Of a DNA stretch of 64,000 nucleotides, positions 51,599-60,301 are shown piece after piece. Numbering within the stretch: the first letter of the stretch is position 1; each line of letters opens with the position of its first letter. The notes beneath the pieces were generated by a model, which saw only the letters and a list, made by a program, of their open reading frames with translations, was not told the origin of the DNA and made no database searches. The stretch is from Paractinoplanes bogorensis (lineage in GTDB: Bacteria; Actinomycetota; Actinomycetes; Mycobacteriales; Micromonosporaceae). The DNA lies in assembly GCF_018829635.1 (NCBI RefSeq), contig NZ_JAHKKG010000001.1:868001-932000 (forward strand). The letters are read 5' to 3'. The translations under genes were made by a program, and so were the position numbers.

Positions 51599-54166
51599 TC
51601 ACCCCAGCAACCAGGTGTCCTTCGAACCGCCGCCGCGCGACGAGTTGACGATCATCGAGCCGGCCGGGGCGACCCTCGTGAGCGCGGCCGGGGCGACCAC
51701 CGACTCGGAGCCGGTGAACACGAAGGCGCGCAGGTCGACGTGCCGGGGCGCGAGCTGGTGACCGTCGAACACCGGGTGCGTCGAGAGCGCGACGACCTCC
51801 TGCGCGACCCACCGGTGGGGAGCGGTGCGGATCTGCCGGCGTACGGCGGAAAGGTCTTGATCGGACGCATGGGGACCGATCACGATGCGATCGCCGCCGT
51901 AACCGTCCACCGGCTTGCAGACCAGCTGGTCGAGCCGGTCGAGCACCTCGGCCCGCTGCTCCGGGATGCCGCAGAGGTAGGTCGGCACGTCGGCCAGCAG
52001 CGGCTTCTCACCCAGGTAGTACTCGATCAGCTTGGGCACGTACGCGTACACGGCCTTGTCGTCGCCGATGCCGTTGCCGAGCGCGTTGGCCAGCACCACC
52101 GTGTCGGCGTGCAGGGCGGTGACCAGGCTCGGTCCCAGCGGCATGCCGTCGGCGCCGGGGGAGTGGACCAGGCTGTCCTCGCCCATCCGCAGATAGATGA
52201 CGTCGACCGGGTAGCGCTTGCCGTCACGCAGCCGATAGACGCGGCTCTCGTCGACGAAGAGCTCCGTACTGCGTACGACGGGAACCCGCATCTCCTCGGC
52301 CAGCATCCGGTGCTCGAACCAGGCCGAGTCGTCCGGACCCTGGCTGAGCACCACGATCCGCGGGTCGTCGCCGGCGGCCGGACGGGCCGATTCGACCAGC
52401 GCGCGCCGCAGCAGCTCGGGGGTGCGCTCGATCGAGATCAGATCGTCCGGCTCGGGCAGTTCGGGCAGCACGGCCTCGGTCAGCCGGCGGTTCTGCATGG
52501 CGTAGGCGATGCCGGACGGGACGCGCAGGTTGTCCTCGAGCACGCACCATTGACCGTCGGTGTCGCGCACCAGGTCGACGCCGGCCACCTGGGCCCGCAC
52601 CCCCTCGTGCGAGACGAGGGCGCCGCTCGGCCGCAGCTCGGGCGAGCCGTCGATCACCCATTCGGGGACGATGCCGTCCCGCACCACCTCGCGCTCGCCG
52701 TAGACGTCCTGGATGAACCGGTCGAGCGCCCGGACGCGCTGGACCAGCCCGCCCTGCAGCGAGGCCCAGTCGGCGGCGGGCACGATCCGCGGCACCAGGT
52801 CGAACGGGAAGAGCCGGGTGGCCGCCTCGCCCGCGACGCTGAACGTGATGCCCCGCTGGCGCTGTTCGTCGTCCCGCGCGTCCTCACGGCGACGCAGGCC
52901 ACCCGAGCCCAGCGCGGTCAGGACATTGAGGATTCCCGCGTACGCCGGTGCCACGTCCCCGCTGGGGAAAGCCTCGTCCCCGGCGCGCGAGTAGGGGAAC
53001 AGCCCACCCGGCACGGTCTGGCCCTCGGGGCCGATGCCGGTCGCGCCGCCCCGGGTGTCGGCCACCACCAGGTCGACCACGTCGGAGATGCGGCCGCGGC
53101 GAGCCATCGCCCGCCGCTGACGGGCGGCCGAGCTGCCCCGGCTGAGCGCCCGCACCGACAGGTCGAACACCTGCTCCCAGTCGCCCAGTTCCTCGAGCTG
53201 CGGCCGGAGGTCGCCGACCAGCCGCTCGACGGCCACGGCGGCCGGCACCGGTGCGTTGTGGTGGATGAGTTCGCCTTCCAGCCCGCTCCGGGCCGCGCGC
53301 CACATCGCCGCGCGGTGCAGCGGCGGCCTGATCTTCTGGGCCGGCCGCTCCGCGCGGTAGTCCTGCCGGGCGCGCAGCACCAGACCCCGGAACAGCCCGG
53401 CCAGCAGCACGACCGTGTCGACGTCCGGGCTGGAGTCGGTGACCCGCAGCTCCACCGTGGGCAGATGGGCCGACGGGCGTACGTCGAAATAGACCATCTT
53501 GGGATCGGTGATGGTGCCCGAGGCGAGCAGGTCGGCGACCAGTTCGTCGTAGTCGGCGGCGCTGTTCAGCTCGCCCGGGTCGCCCGCGGTCGGCCAGCGC
53601 AGCCAGACCAGCGAGCGCACGCTGGAGTAACCGGAGTCCTCACCCATCCAGTAGGGCGAGCTCGTGCTCAGCGCGAGCAGGGTGGGCAGCGCCGAGGAGA
53701 CCCGCTGGGCCACGGCGACCGCCTCGTCGCGGTCGGGGACGCCGACGTGCACCTGGGCGCCGCAGATGAGCTGTTCCCGGGCCAGCAGCTGGTAGTCGTC
53801 CAGCATCCGCCGATAGCGCGAAGTCGGCGTCACGGGGAGTGACTCCAGGTCGACCAGCGGGACCGTGCCCGCGGCGACGAGGCCCAGCCCGAGCGACTCG
53901 GCGACTCCGATCGCGGTGCGCCGGCGGTCGACGATCGCCTCGCGCAGACCGTCCAGCGTGTCGGCCACCGGGGTGTTCGTCTCGACCACGGAACGGTGCA
54001 GCTCGGCCGAGAAATGCTCCGGGTTCAACTGGTCCAGGATCTCCTGCGCCCGGGGCACCAGTTCCCGGGTCACCAGGTCGACGACGTGCAGTTCCTCCTC
54101 GGCGCCGAGGTTCAGCTCGTTACCCGCCGTGGGGTCGCCCGCCGCGACGCTCAGAGACTCCGTCAT
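51599..54166 (-). CDS. Carboxylate-amine ligase (GCS2) fused to a circularly permuted ATP-grasp domain
   Basis: 855 residues. The N-terminal half (about 15-380) is a YbdK/GCS2-type glutamate-cysteine-ligase-like domain starting GAEEELHVVD, with ICGAQVHVGVPD and VYFDVRPSAHLPTVELRVTD. The C-terminal half (about 435-855) is a type 2 circularly permuted ATP-grasp domain: LFPFDLVPRIV, GLVQRVRALDRFIQDVYG, WCVLEDNLRVPSGIAYAMQNR, VCKPVDGYGGDR. Two ATP-dependent amide-bond-forming units in one chain suggest stepwise assembly of a short peptide or conjugate. It is the first gene of the operon; the 58-bp gap to the amidotransferase gene fits co-transcription. Confidence 0.93.
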   Translation of the reverse strand: MTESLSVAAGDPTAGNELNLGAEEELHVVDLVTRELVPRAQEILDQLNPEHFSAELHRSVVETNTPVADTLDGLREAIVDRRRTAIGVAESLGLGLVAAGTVPLVDLESLPVTPTSRYRRMLDDYQLLAREQLICGAQVHVGVPDRDEAVAVAQRVSSALPTLLALSTSSPYWMGEDSGYSSVRSLVWLRWPTAGDPGELNSAADYDELVADLLASGTITDPKMVYFDVRPSAHLPTVELRVTDSSPDVDTVVLLAGLFRGLVLRARQDYRAERPAQKIRPPLHRAAMWRAARSGLEGELIHHNAPVPAAVAVERLVGDLRPQLEELGDWEQVFDLSVRALSRGSSAARQRRAMARRGRISDVVDLVVADTRGGATGIGPEGQTVPGGLFPYSRAGDEAFPSGDVAPAYAGILNVLTALGSGGLRRREDARDDEQRQRGITFSVAGEAATRLFPFDLVPRIVPAADWASLQGGLVQRVRALDRFIQDVYGEREVVRDGIVPEWVIDGSPELRPSGALVSHEGVRAQVAGVDLVRDTDGQWCVLEDNLRVPSGIAYAMQNRRLTEAVLPELPEPDDLISIERTPELLRRALVESARPAAGDDPRIVVLSQGPDDSAWFEHRMLAEEMRVPVVRSTELFVDESRVYRLRDGKRYPVDVIYLRMGEDSLVHSPGADGMPLGPSLVTALHADTVVLANALGNGIGDDKAVYAYVPKLIEYYLGEKPLLADVPTYLCGIPEQRAEVLDRLDQLVCKPVDGYGGDRIVIGPHASDQDLSAVRRQIRTAPHRWVAQEVVALSTHPVFDGHQLAPRHVDLRAFVFTGSESVVAPAALTRVAPAGSMIVNSSRGGGSKDTWLLG

Positions 54167-54244
54167 GAGACCCGCCTATCCCTAGCCCGACACTCCCGCG
54201 AGCCTCGCCATCACATGTACCGATCCTGTTCCGTGCCCATTTCC

Positions 54245-54259
54245 TGCTTGGGCCAAGCA
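54245..54259. promoter_or_regulatory. 15-bp palindrome in the divergent promoter region
   Basis: TGCTTGGGCCAAGCA has perfect 7-bp arms around one G. It lies 79 bp upstream of the GCS2/ATP-grasp start and 87 bp upstream of the epimerase start. A candidate operator for either gene. Confidence 0.45.
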
Positions 54260-54345
54260 TGACTGTGATGACACAGCGGGCGGTATGCCACGTTGTCGCG
54301 CACACCCTGTAACCTCGGGCCGTTCTCTCACCGGGAGGTTGTTTG

Positions 54346-55425
54346 ATGAGCAGTGTCGTCGTGGTGACCGGTTCGGCCGGGCTGATCGGATCCGAGTCGG
54401 TGCGGCACTTCGCCGGCCTCGGCATGGACGTGGTCGGCATCGACAACGACATGCGCAGCTACTTCTTCGGTAAGGACGGGTCCACCCGCTGGAACCTGGA
54501 CCGCCTGACCAAGGAGGTCGGTTCCCGCTACACGCACCACGAGATCGACATCCGCGACCGCGAGGCTCTGCTCAAGCTTTTCGCCTCGCTGGGCAAGAAC
54601 GTCGGCCTGGTCATCCACGCCGCCGCGCAGCCCTCGCACGACTGGGCCGCCAAGGAGCCGTTCACCGACTTCGACGTGAACGCGGTCGGCACGCTCAACA
54701 TGCTCGAGGCGGCCCGCTCTTTTTGTAAAGATGCGCCGTTCATCTTCACCTCGACCAACAAGGTCTATGGCGACACCCCGAACCGGCTGCCGCTGATCGA
54801 GCAGGACACCCGGTACGAGCTGCCGGCCGACCACCAGTGGTATGAGGGCATCGACGAGGACATGTCGATCGACCAGACCCTGCACTCGGTGTTCGGCGCC
54901 TCCAAGGTCGCGGCCGACGTGCTGACCCAGGAGTACGGCCGCTACTTCGACATGCCGACCGCGGTGTTCCGGGGTGGCACGCTGACCGGCCCCGGCCACT
55001 CGGCGGCCGAGCTGCACGGCTTCCTGGCCTACGTGATGCGCTGTGTGATGGAGCAGCGGCTCTACCACATCTACGGGTACAAGGGAAAAATGGTGCGCGA
55101 CGCCATCCACTCCCACGACCTGGTGTCGGCGTTCGAGGCGTTCTACCGCGCGCCGCGGGTGGCCGAGGTCTACAACATGGGCGGCGGCCGGTTCTCCAAC
55201 TGCAGCCACATCGAGGCGTTCCAGATCGCGTCCGAGATCACCGGTCTCGAGGCCCGCACCGACTACGTCGACCAGGCCCGCACCGGCGACCACCAGTGGT
55301 GGATCAGCTCGACGGCCCGGTTCGAGCAGCACTACCCCGAGTGGAAGCTGACCTACGACGTGCCGGCCATCCTGCGCGAAATGTACGAGGCTAACCAAGA
55401 CGTCTGGACGCCCGCTGCCTCTTAG
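54346..55425 (+). CDS. NAD-dependent nucleotide-sugar epimerase/dehydratase
   Basis: 359 residues; GGGAGG lies seven bases before the ATG. The Rossmann motif is [10 protein letters not shown] and [12 protein letters not shown] is the nucleotide-sugar loop seen in CDP-tyvelose/paratose-epimerase-like proteins. [10 protein letters not shown] holds the catalytic Thr region. The usual YxxxK is FGASK, with Phe in place of Tyr, apparently an oddity of the subgroup or a sign of altered chemistry. [13 protein letters not shown] is the usual substrate-side segment. Probably a sugar-modifying enzyme for cell-wall or exopolysaccharide. Confidence 0.85.
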   Translation: MSSVVVVTGSAGLIGSESVRHFAGLGMDVVGIDNDMRSYFFGKDGSTRWNLDRLTKEVGSRYTHHEIDIRDREALLKLFASLGKNVGLVIHAAAQPSHDWAAKEPFTDFDVNAVGTLNMLEAARSFCKDAPFIFTSTNKVYGDTPNRLPLIEQDTRYELPADHQWYEGIDEDMSIDQTLHSVFGASKVAADVLTQEYGRYFDMPTAVFRGGTLTGPGHSAAELHGFLAYVMRCVMEQRLYHIYGYKGKMVRDAIHSHDLVSAFEAFYRAPRVAEVYNMGGGRFSNCSHIEAFQIASEITGLEARTDYVDQARTGDHQWWISSTARFEQHYPEWKLTYDVPAILREMYEANQDVWTPAAS

Positions 55426-55491
55426 CTGTGGCTTCCCTGGGGTCCCACGCGTCGTAACGGCGGGGTAACCCAGAATCGGTACATTGCCGGA

Positions 55492-57609
55492 ATGTCCGTC
55501 TTGAAGGCATTCCGGCAGGACGTCCCGGCCTCGGTCGTGGTCTTCCTGATCGCCATTCCGCTCTCGCTCGGCATCGCGGCCGCCTCGGGCGCGCCCCTCA
55601 TGTCCGGCCTCATCGCGGCCGTCGTCGGTGGTGTCGTCGTGGGCTTCCTCGGCGGCGCACCGCTGCAGGTCAGCGGCCCGGCCGCCGGCCTCACGGTGAT
55701 CGTCGCGGGCACCATCGCCACGCACGGCTTCGCCGCCACCGCCGCCATCGTCGCGATGGCCGGCCTGATCCAGATCCTGCTCGGCGCGGCCCGCCTGGGC
55801 CGGGCCGCGCTCGCCCTCTCACCGGCCGTCGTGCACGGCATGCTGGCCGGCATCGGGCTGGTCATCGCGCTCAGCCAGGTGCACGTGCTGCTCGGCGGCG
55901 ACGCCCAGAGCGAGGCCTGGAAGAACCTGCGCGACCTGCCCGCCCAGATCATCGGCAACCACGGCCACTCGACCCTGCTCGGCCTGCTCACCATCGCGAT
56001 CCTGCTGTTCTGGCCCCGGATCGTGAAGACGTCCCTGCTGCCCGCCGCCCTGGCCGCGGTCGCCATCACCACCGCGGTGTCGGCCTTCTTCGGCACCGAC
56101 GTGCCCCGGGTCGACCTGCCCGCCAACCCGCTCAGCGAACTGACCCTCCCGCGCTGGCCCGACGCCGGCGTCGGCACGATCGCCGGCGCGGTGCTGGCCA
56201 TCGCTCTCGTCGCCAGCGTCGAATCCCTGCTCTCGGCCGTGGCCGTCGACCGTATGCACGACGGCCCGCGAGCCGATCTCAACCGGGAACTCGTCGCCCA
56301 GGGCGTCGGCAACACCACCTCGGGCCTGCTCGGCGGGCTCCCGATCACCGGCGTGATCGTGCGCAGCTCGACCAACGTGGCGGCCGGGGCCAAGACCCGC
56401 ATGTCGGCCATCCTGCACGGCCTGTGGATCGCGCTCTTCGTGCTGCTGTGCGCGCCGCTGCTCGAGATGATCCCGATGGCCGCCCTGGCCGCGGTGCTCG
56501 TCGTGGTCGGGTTGCGGCTGATCAGCCTGGCCCAGATCCGCACCTACGTGCGGCATCGCGAACTGCCCACGTACGTGGTGACCGCCGTCGGGGTCGTCGC
56601 CACCGACCTGCTGACCGGTGTCGGGATCGGGCTCGCCCTGGCCGTGCTGGTGATGCTGTGGCGGGTCGCGCGCTGTGAGGTGCGGGCCGACTCGCCGTCC
56701 GACGGGACCTGGACGGTGACGATCAGCGGGACGCTCGCCTTCGTCGGGTCGCAGCGGGTCGGGCGCACGCTGGCCGGCCTGCCCGCGGGCGCTTCCGTCA
56801 TCGTCGAACTGCATCTCGACTACCTCGACCACGGTGCCTTCCAGGTGATCGACGACTGGCGGGAGGCGTACACGAAGGCCGGGGGAACCGTCACCGTCCG
56901 CGAGGCGCACGAGGGCTGGTTCCAACGCGCCACCAGCGGCCGCCTCGGCGCCGGCAAGACGGCCACGCCGAGGCGGTTCGGCTCGTGGACCCAGTGGCAG
57001 GACCTCGACCGTCAGCGGCGCGACGCCATGGCGGCCGGGATCCGCGAGTTCGAGCGCAGCGTGGCACCGTTGGTGCAGCCGCACCTGGCCGGGCTGGCCC
57101 GCGACGGGCAACAGCCGGAACAGCTGTTCATCACCTGCGCCGACTCGCGCCTGGTGCCCAACCTGATCACGACCAGCGGACCGGGCGACCTGTTCACCAT
57201 CCGCAACGTGGGCAACATCGTTCCCCCGTACGCCTCCGGCGACACCTCGGTGGGTGCGGGCATCGAATACGCGGTCGACGTGCTCGGGGTCAGCGAGATC
57301 ACGGTCTGCGGCCACTCCGGCTGCGGTGCCGTGAACGCGCTGATGACCGGCGGCTACACCCCCGACGGCACGCTGGGCCGCTGGCTGTCCCAGTCCGGCG
57401 TCCAGTTCGACAACTGCGGCGACGAGGAGGGCTGCGTAACCGCCAACGTCGCCCAGCAGCTGGTCAACCTGCGCACGTATCCCGCCGTCCAGGCCGCCGA
57501 GGCCGCGGGCCGGCTCACGCTGAACGGCCTGTATTTCGACCTGGCCGAGGCCCGCATGTACCGCGTCGACCCGGTCCTCGGCATCCGCCCGCTCGAGGCC
57601 GTGAGTTAG
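55492..57609 (+). CDS. SulP anion transporter fused to a beta-carbonic anhydrase
   Basis: 705 residues. Residues 1-395 form a SulP/SLC26 transporter with about 10-12 helices (DVPASVVVFLIAIPLSLGIAAASG). A STAS domain follows (about 400-475, LAFVGSQRV, VIVELHLDYLDHGAF). Residues 500-705 are a beta-carbonic anhydrase with zinc ligands Cys549-x-Asp551-x-Arg553 (CADSR), and His608 with Cys611 (GHSGC). The fusion would couple bicarbonate uptake to interconversion with CO2 at the membrane. It stands alone between the epimerase and NmrA genes. Confidence 0.93.
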   Translation: MSVLKAFRQDVPASVVVFLIAIPLSLGIAAASGAPLMSGLIAAVVGGVVVGFLGGAPLQVSGPAAGLTVIVAGTIATHGFAATAAIVAMAGLIQILLGAARLGRAALALSPAVVHGMLAGIGLVIALSQVHVLLGGDAQSEAWKNLRDLPAQIIGNHGHSTLLGLLTIAILLFWPRIVKTSLLPAALAAVAITTAVSAFFGTDVPRVDLPANPLSELTLPRWPDAGVGTIAGAVLAIALVASVESLLSAVAVDRMHDGPRADLNRELVAQGVGNTTSGLLGGLPITGVIVRSSTNVAAGAKTRMSAILHGLWIALFVLLCAPLLEMIPMAALAAVLVVVGLRLISLAQIRTYVRHRELPTYVVTAVGVVATDLLTGVGIGLALAVLVMLWRVARCEVRADSPSDGTWTVTISGTLAFVGSQRVGRTLAGLPAGASVIVELHLDYLDHGAFQVIDDWREAYTKAGGTVTVREAHEGWFQRATSGRLGAGKTATPRRFGSWTQWQDLDRQRRDAMAAGIREFERSVAPLVQPHLAGLARDGQQPEQLFITCADSRLVPNLITTSGPGDLFTIRNVGNIVPPYASGDTSVGAGIEYAVDVLGVSEITVCGHSGCGAVNALMTGGYTPDGTLGRWLSQSGVQFDNCGDEEGCVTANVAQQLVNLRTYPAVQAAEAAGRLTLNGLYFDLAEARMYRVDPVLGIRPLEAVS

Positions 57610-57872
57610 AGCCCACCCGCCGGTGGTTTCACGGGGTCGTTGCACCACGGTCGCGGACGTAGACGGGCACACGATCGCCGCAGTCTCGGAGCCGCCCACC
57701 TGATTGTGCGTCTTGGTCCCAGGTCAGCGAGCGTTTCGAGTGGGCGGGAAGGGTGACCGTGTGGAGCGGGGCGTGGGCTTACGGCGTGGGCGATGCACCG
57801 AGCGCCCGATGCGTAACGCCGCGGTCAAATCCCGGCGCAGCACAGGCCGTGGCCGGGACTGTAGATGACCGG
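57610..57872. other. Intergenic gap with no recognised feature
   Basis: 263 bp between convergent genes. I see no gene and no strong terminator hairpin. It has GC-rich short repeats only. Confidence 0.6.
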
Positions 57873-58697
57873 TCAGCGGCTGAGCAGGTCGGCCAGGGTG
57901 GTGGCCGGGCGGCCGGTGAGGCGGGGGAGGGCGTCGCTCACGGCCTCGAGCTCGCCCGCGGCGATGGCGGTGTAGGTGCTCACCCACGCGTCGAGCTGCC
58001 ACTGCGGGGCGCCGTAGGAGGCGCGGGACGCGTACGCCTCGGGAAGGCTCTCGTTCTCGAAGCGCACCTTCCGCCCGGTGGCCGCGCTGATCGTCTCGGC
58101 CACCTCGGCCAGGCTCAGCGCGGCCGGCCCGGTCAGGTCGTAGGTCTGCCCGGCGTGCGGGCCCGGCTCGCGCAGCACCGCCACCAGCGCGTCGGCGATG
58201 TCGTCCTGCGCCACCACCGCGGCTCGGCCCGAACCGGCCGGGCCGCGGATCACCCCGTCGTCACCCACCATCATCGGCAGGAAGTCGGCATACAGGTTGT
58301 CGCGCAGGAATGTGAAGGCCGGCCCGCTCGCGCGGATGTGCTGCTCGGTGGCCCAATGATCGCGCGCGAGGGTGAAGGTCGCCTCGGGCGCCGCGCCCAT
58401 GAACGACGTGTAGACCAGATGCTCCACGCCGGCCGCGACCGCCGCGTCGACGAAGCTGCGATGCTCGGCGACCCGGTCGGGCGTCTCGGCCGCCGACACC
58501 ATCAGCACGGTCGAAGCCCCCTCCAGCGCCCGCCGCACAGCCGCGCCGTCGCGATATTCGGCCACAGCCACCTCGGCGCCGGCCACTTCGGGAGCCCGCG
58601 CCGCATTCCGGACCAGCAGCCGCATCGGCCGTTCGAGCCGCCGGGCCACCCGTCCTCCCAGGCGCCCGGAGGCCCCCGAAACCACGATCAAGTTCAT
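57873..58697 (-). CDS. NmrA-like NAD(P)-binding protein
   Basis: 274 residues; GGGGA directly precedes the ATG at 58697. It starts with the NAD(P) motif VSGASGRLGGRVAR and continues with LVRNAARAPE, VYTSFMGAAPEATFTLARDH and FLRDNLYADFLP, typical of NmrA/QOR2-type atypical SDRs. The YxxxK catalytic pair is absent, as usual in this group. It may be a quinone reductase or redox sensor. Confidence 0.87.
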   Translation of the reverse strand: MNLIVVSGASGRLGGRVARRLERPMRLLVRNAARAPEVAGAEVAVAEYRDGAAVRRALEGASTVLMVSAAETPDRVAEHRSFVDAAVAAGVEHLVYTSFMGAAPEATFTLARDHWATEQHIRASGPAFTFLRDNLYADFLPMMVGDDGVIRGPAGSGRAAVVAQDDIADALVAVLREPGPHAGQTYDLTGPAALSLAEVAETISAATGRKVRFENESLPEAYASRASYGAPQWQLDAWVSTYTAIAAGELEAVSDALPRLTGRPATTLADLLSR

Positions 58698-58912
58698 TCC
58701 CCAGTTGTACGCCTCCCCGCCCCGCTCAAACGCAACTCTCCGTCTCGGATTCCGGGCGGCGTCCCGGCTCGGTGTGTTCCACGGGTGGTGTCGGCCGATC
58801 GGGCAAACGTTGACGGCGAGAGGTGGATCCGGACGATTTGGTAGTTTGTGAGTTATATGACCGGGACATACTGCGGGGGAACGGCCCACTCGTCTCGACT
58901 TCGAGGGATCTG

Positions 58913-59503
58913 ATGACTGCTCTTCTCCGGCGCGCCCAGGTCTGGGGTGTCGTGGCCGCCTCCGTCGCGGGCGTGGCCCTGGCCGGCGGGCCCGCGTTGG
59001 CGGCGCCCAAGAACACGATCCCCGGAGCGGGCACGTTCCTGGTCGGCAAGGACTTCAACGCCGGGGTCTACCGGTCGCCGGGCAACGATTCCTGTTACTG
59101 GCAGCGGGCCACCAACGCCAGCGGTTCGATGAGCAGCATCATCGCCAACGACATCGGCGGCGGCCAGCGGCTCGTCTACGTCAAGCCGACCGACAAGGTC
59201 TTCAAGACCAGCGGTTGCCAACCGTGGACCCGCGTCACCACGGCCGCCATGACCGCGAAGTCGAAGAAGACCACGATCCCCGGCAACGGCGTCTTCTTCG
59301 TAGGCGCCGACTTCGTGCCCGGCACCTACCGTTCCACCGGCAACACCGACTTCTGCTACTGGGAACGCTCCCGCTCCGCCGACGGCGCCTCGGCCAGCAC
59401 GATCGCCAACGAGTTCGCCCAGGGCCAGCTCGTCGTGACCATCACCCCCGGCGGCCTCTTCCAGACGAGCGGCTGCAAGCCCTGGACCCGAGTAGTCGGC
59501 TGA
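58913..59503 (+). CDS. Secreted protein with two tandem Cys/Trp domains
   Basis: 196 residues; GAGGGA lies about five bases before the ATG. A Sec signal peptide ends near residue 31 (GPALAAPK). Two ~75-residue repeats follow: GAGTFLVGKDFNAGVYRS ... SCYWQRA ... SGCQPWTRV, and GNGVFFVGADFVPGTYRS ... FCYWERS ... SGCKPWTRV. Each repeat has one Cys pair likely to form a disulfide. The pattern is internal duplication of a small beta-rich domain. Function unknown, perhaps ligand or wall binding. Confidence 0.8.
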   Translation: MTALLRRAQVWGVVAASVAGVALAGGPALAAPKNTIPGAGTFLVGKDFNAGVYRSPGNDSCYWQRATNASGSMSSIIANDIGGGQRLVYVKPTDKVFKTSGCQPWTRVTTAAMTAKSKKTTIPGNGVFFVGADFVPGTYRSTGNTDFCYWERSRSADGASASTIANEFAQGQLVVTITPGGLFQTSGCKPWTRVVG

Positions 59504-59713
59504 CCGTTCGCGGCAGCCGGTCGCCGCGTTCAGCTGCCAGGCAGGCGCCCGGTGGTCGCGGGAGGATCACCTCGCTCGGGATCGGCGATCGCCGGAACCA
59601 TGAGGACGGCCGCCGACCTTACTGCGGAAAACCACACCCCGACGCCGGGCAATCGATCCCTGAGCAGGTCGTTTCCGTATCTGTGAGCGAAGGGCGAGCC
59701 GAGAGGGGTGTCG

Positions 59714-60301
59714 ATGACCAAGATGACCGCGACCACGGACGGAAGTCGCCGGGTGGTCAGCCACGAGCAGGTCGTCCGGGCCGGCGTCGAGCATTTCCTC
59801 GAGCGGTCGACCCTCGACATGGAGGCGCTCGCGGGCGGGATGGCGATCAGCCGGGCCACCCTCTATCGGGTCGCGGGCAGCCGGGACGCCCTGCTCGAGG
59901 CCGTGCTGGCCGCGGTCACGACGACCATGTTCGACGAGGCGCGGGCGGTTCGGACAGAGTCCGGATTCGACGGTGTGGTCGAGGTTTCCCGGCATTTCGG
60001 CGAGCAGTTGCGCTCGCCCGTGCTCGCCCGGTTCCTGCGGCTCGACGCCGAGGCCGCCGGTCGCATCCTGTTCACCCCGGCCGGGGGCGTGCACGAGAGC
60101 GCGGTGGCGGCCCAGATCGAGGTCTTCCGCGAGACCGGGGTGGCCGCGCAACTGCCCGACGACGCCGATCTGGGCCGCATCGCCTATCTCTACGTGCGGA
60201 TGGTCGGGACGTTTCTGTATTCGGAGTTCTTCACCGGTCGCCGCGCCGATTTCGACGAACTGATCCCGTCCTTACGAGCGCTGCTCAATCAGCCCGACTG
60301 A
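59714..60301 (+). CDS. TetR-family regulator (QsdR-like)
   Basis: 195 residues from the ATG at 59714, five bases after GAGAGGGG; GTG 59708 is an alternative. The helix-turn-helix (LDMEALAGGMAISRATLYRVAGSRDALL) covers residues 30-65. The C-terminal all-helical ligand domain has few diagnostic residues but ends YVRMVGTFLYSEFFTGR. It converges on kynureninase with a 17-bp overlap. Upstream lie 210 bp without a recognised operator. Confidence 0.87.
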   Translation: MTKMTATTDGSRRVVSHEQVVRAGVEHFLERSTLDMEALAGGMAISRATLYRVAGSRDALLEAVLAAVTTTMFDEARAVRTESGFDGVVEVSRHFGEQLRSPVLARFLRLDAEAAGRILFTPAGGVHESAVAAQIEVFRETGVAAQLPDDADLGRIAYLYVRMVGTFLYSEFFTGRRADFDELIPSLRALLNQPD

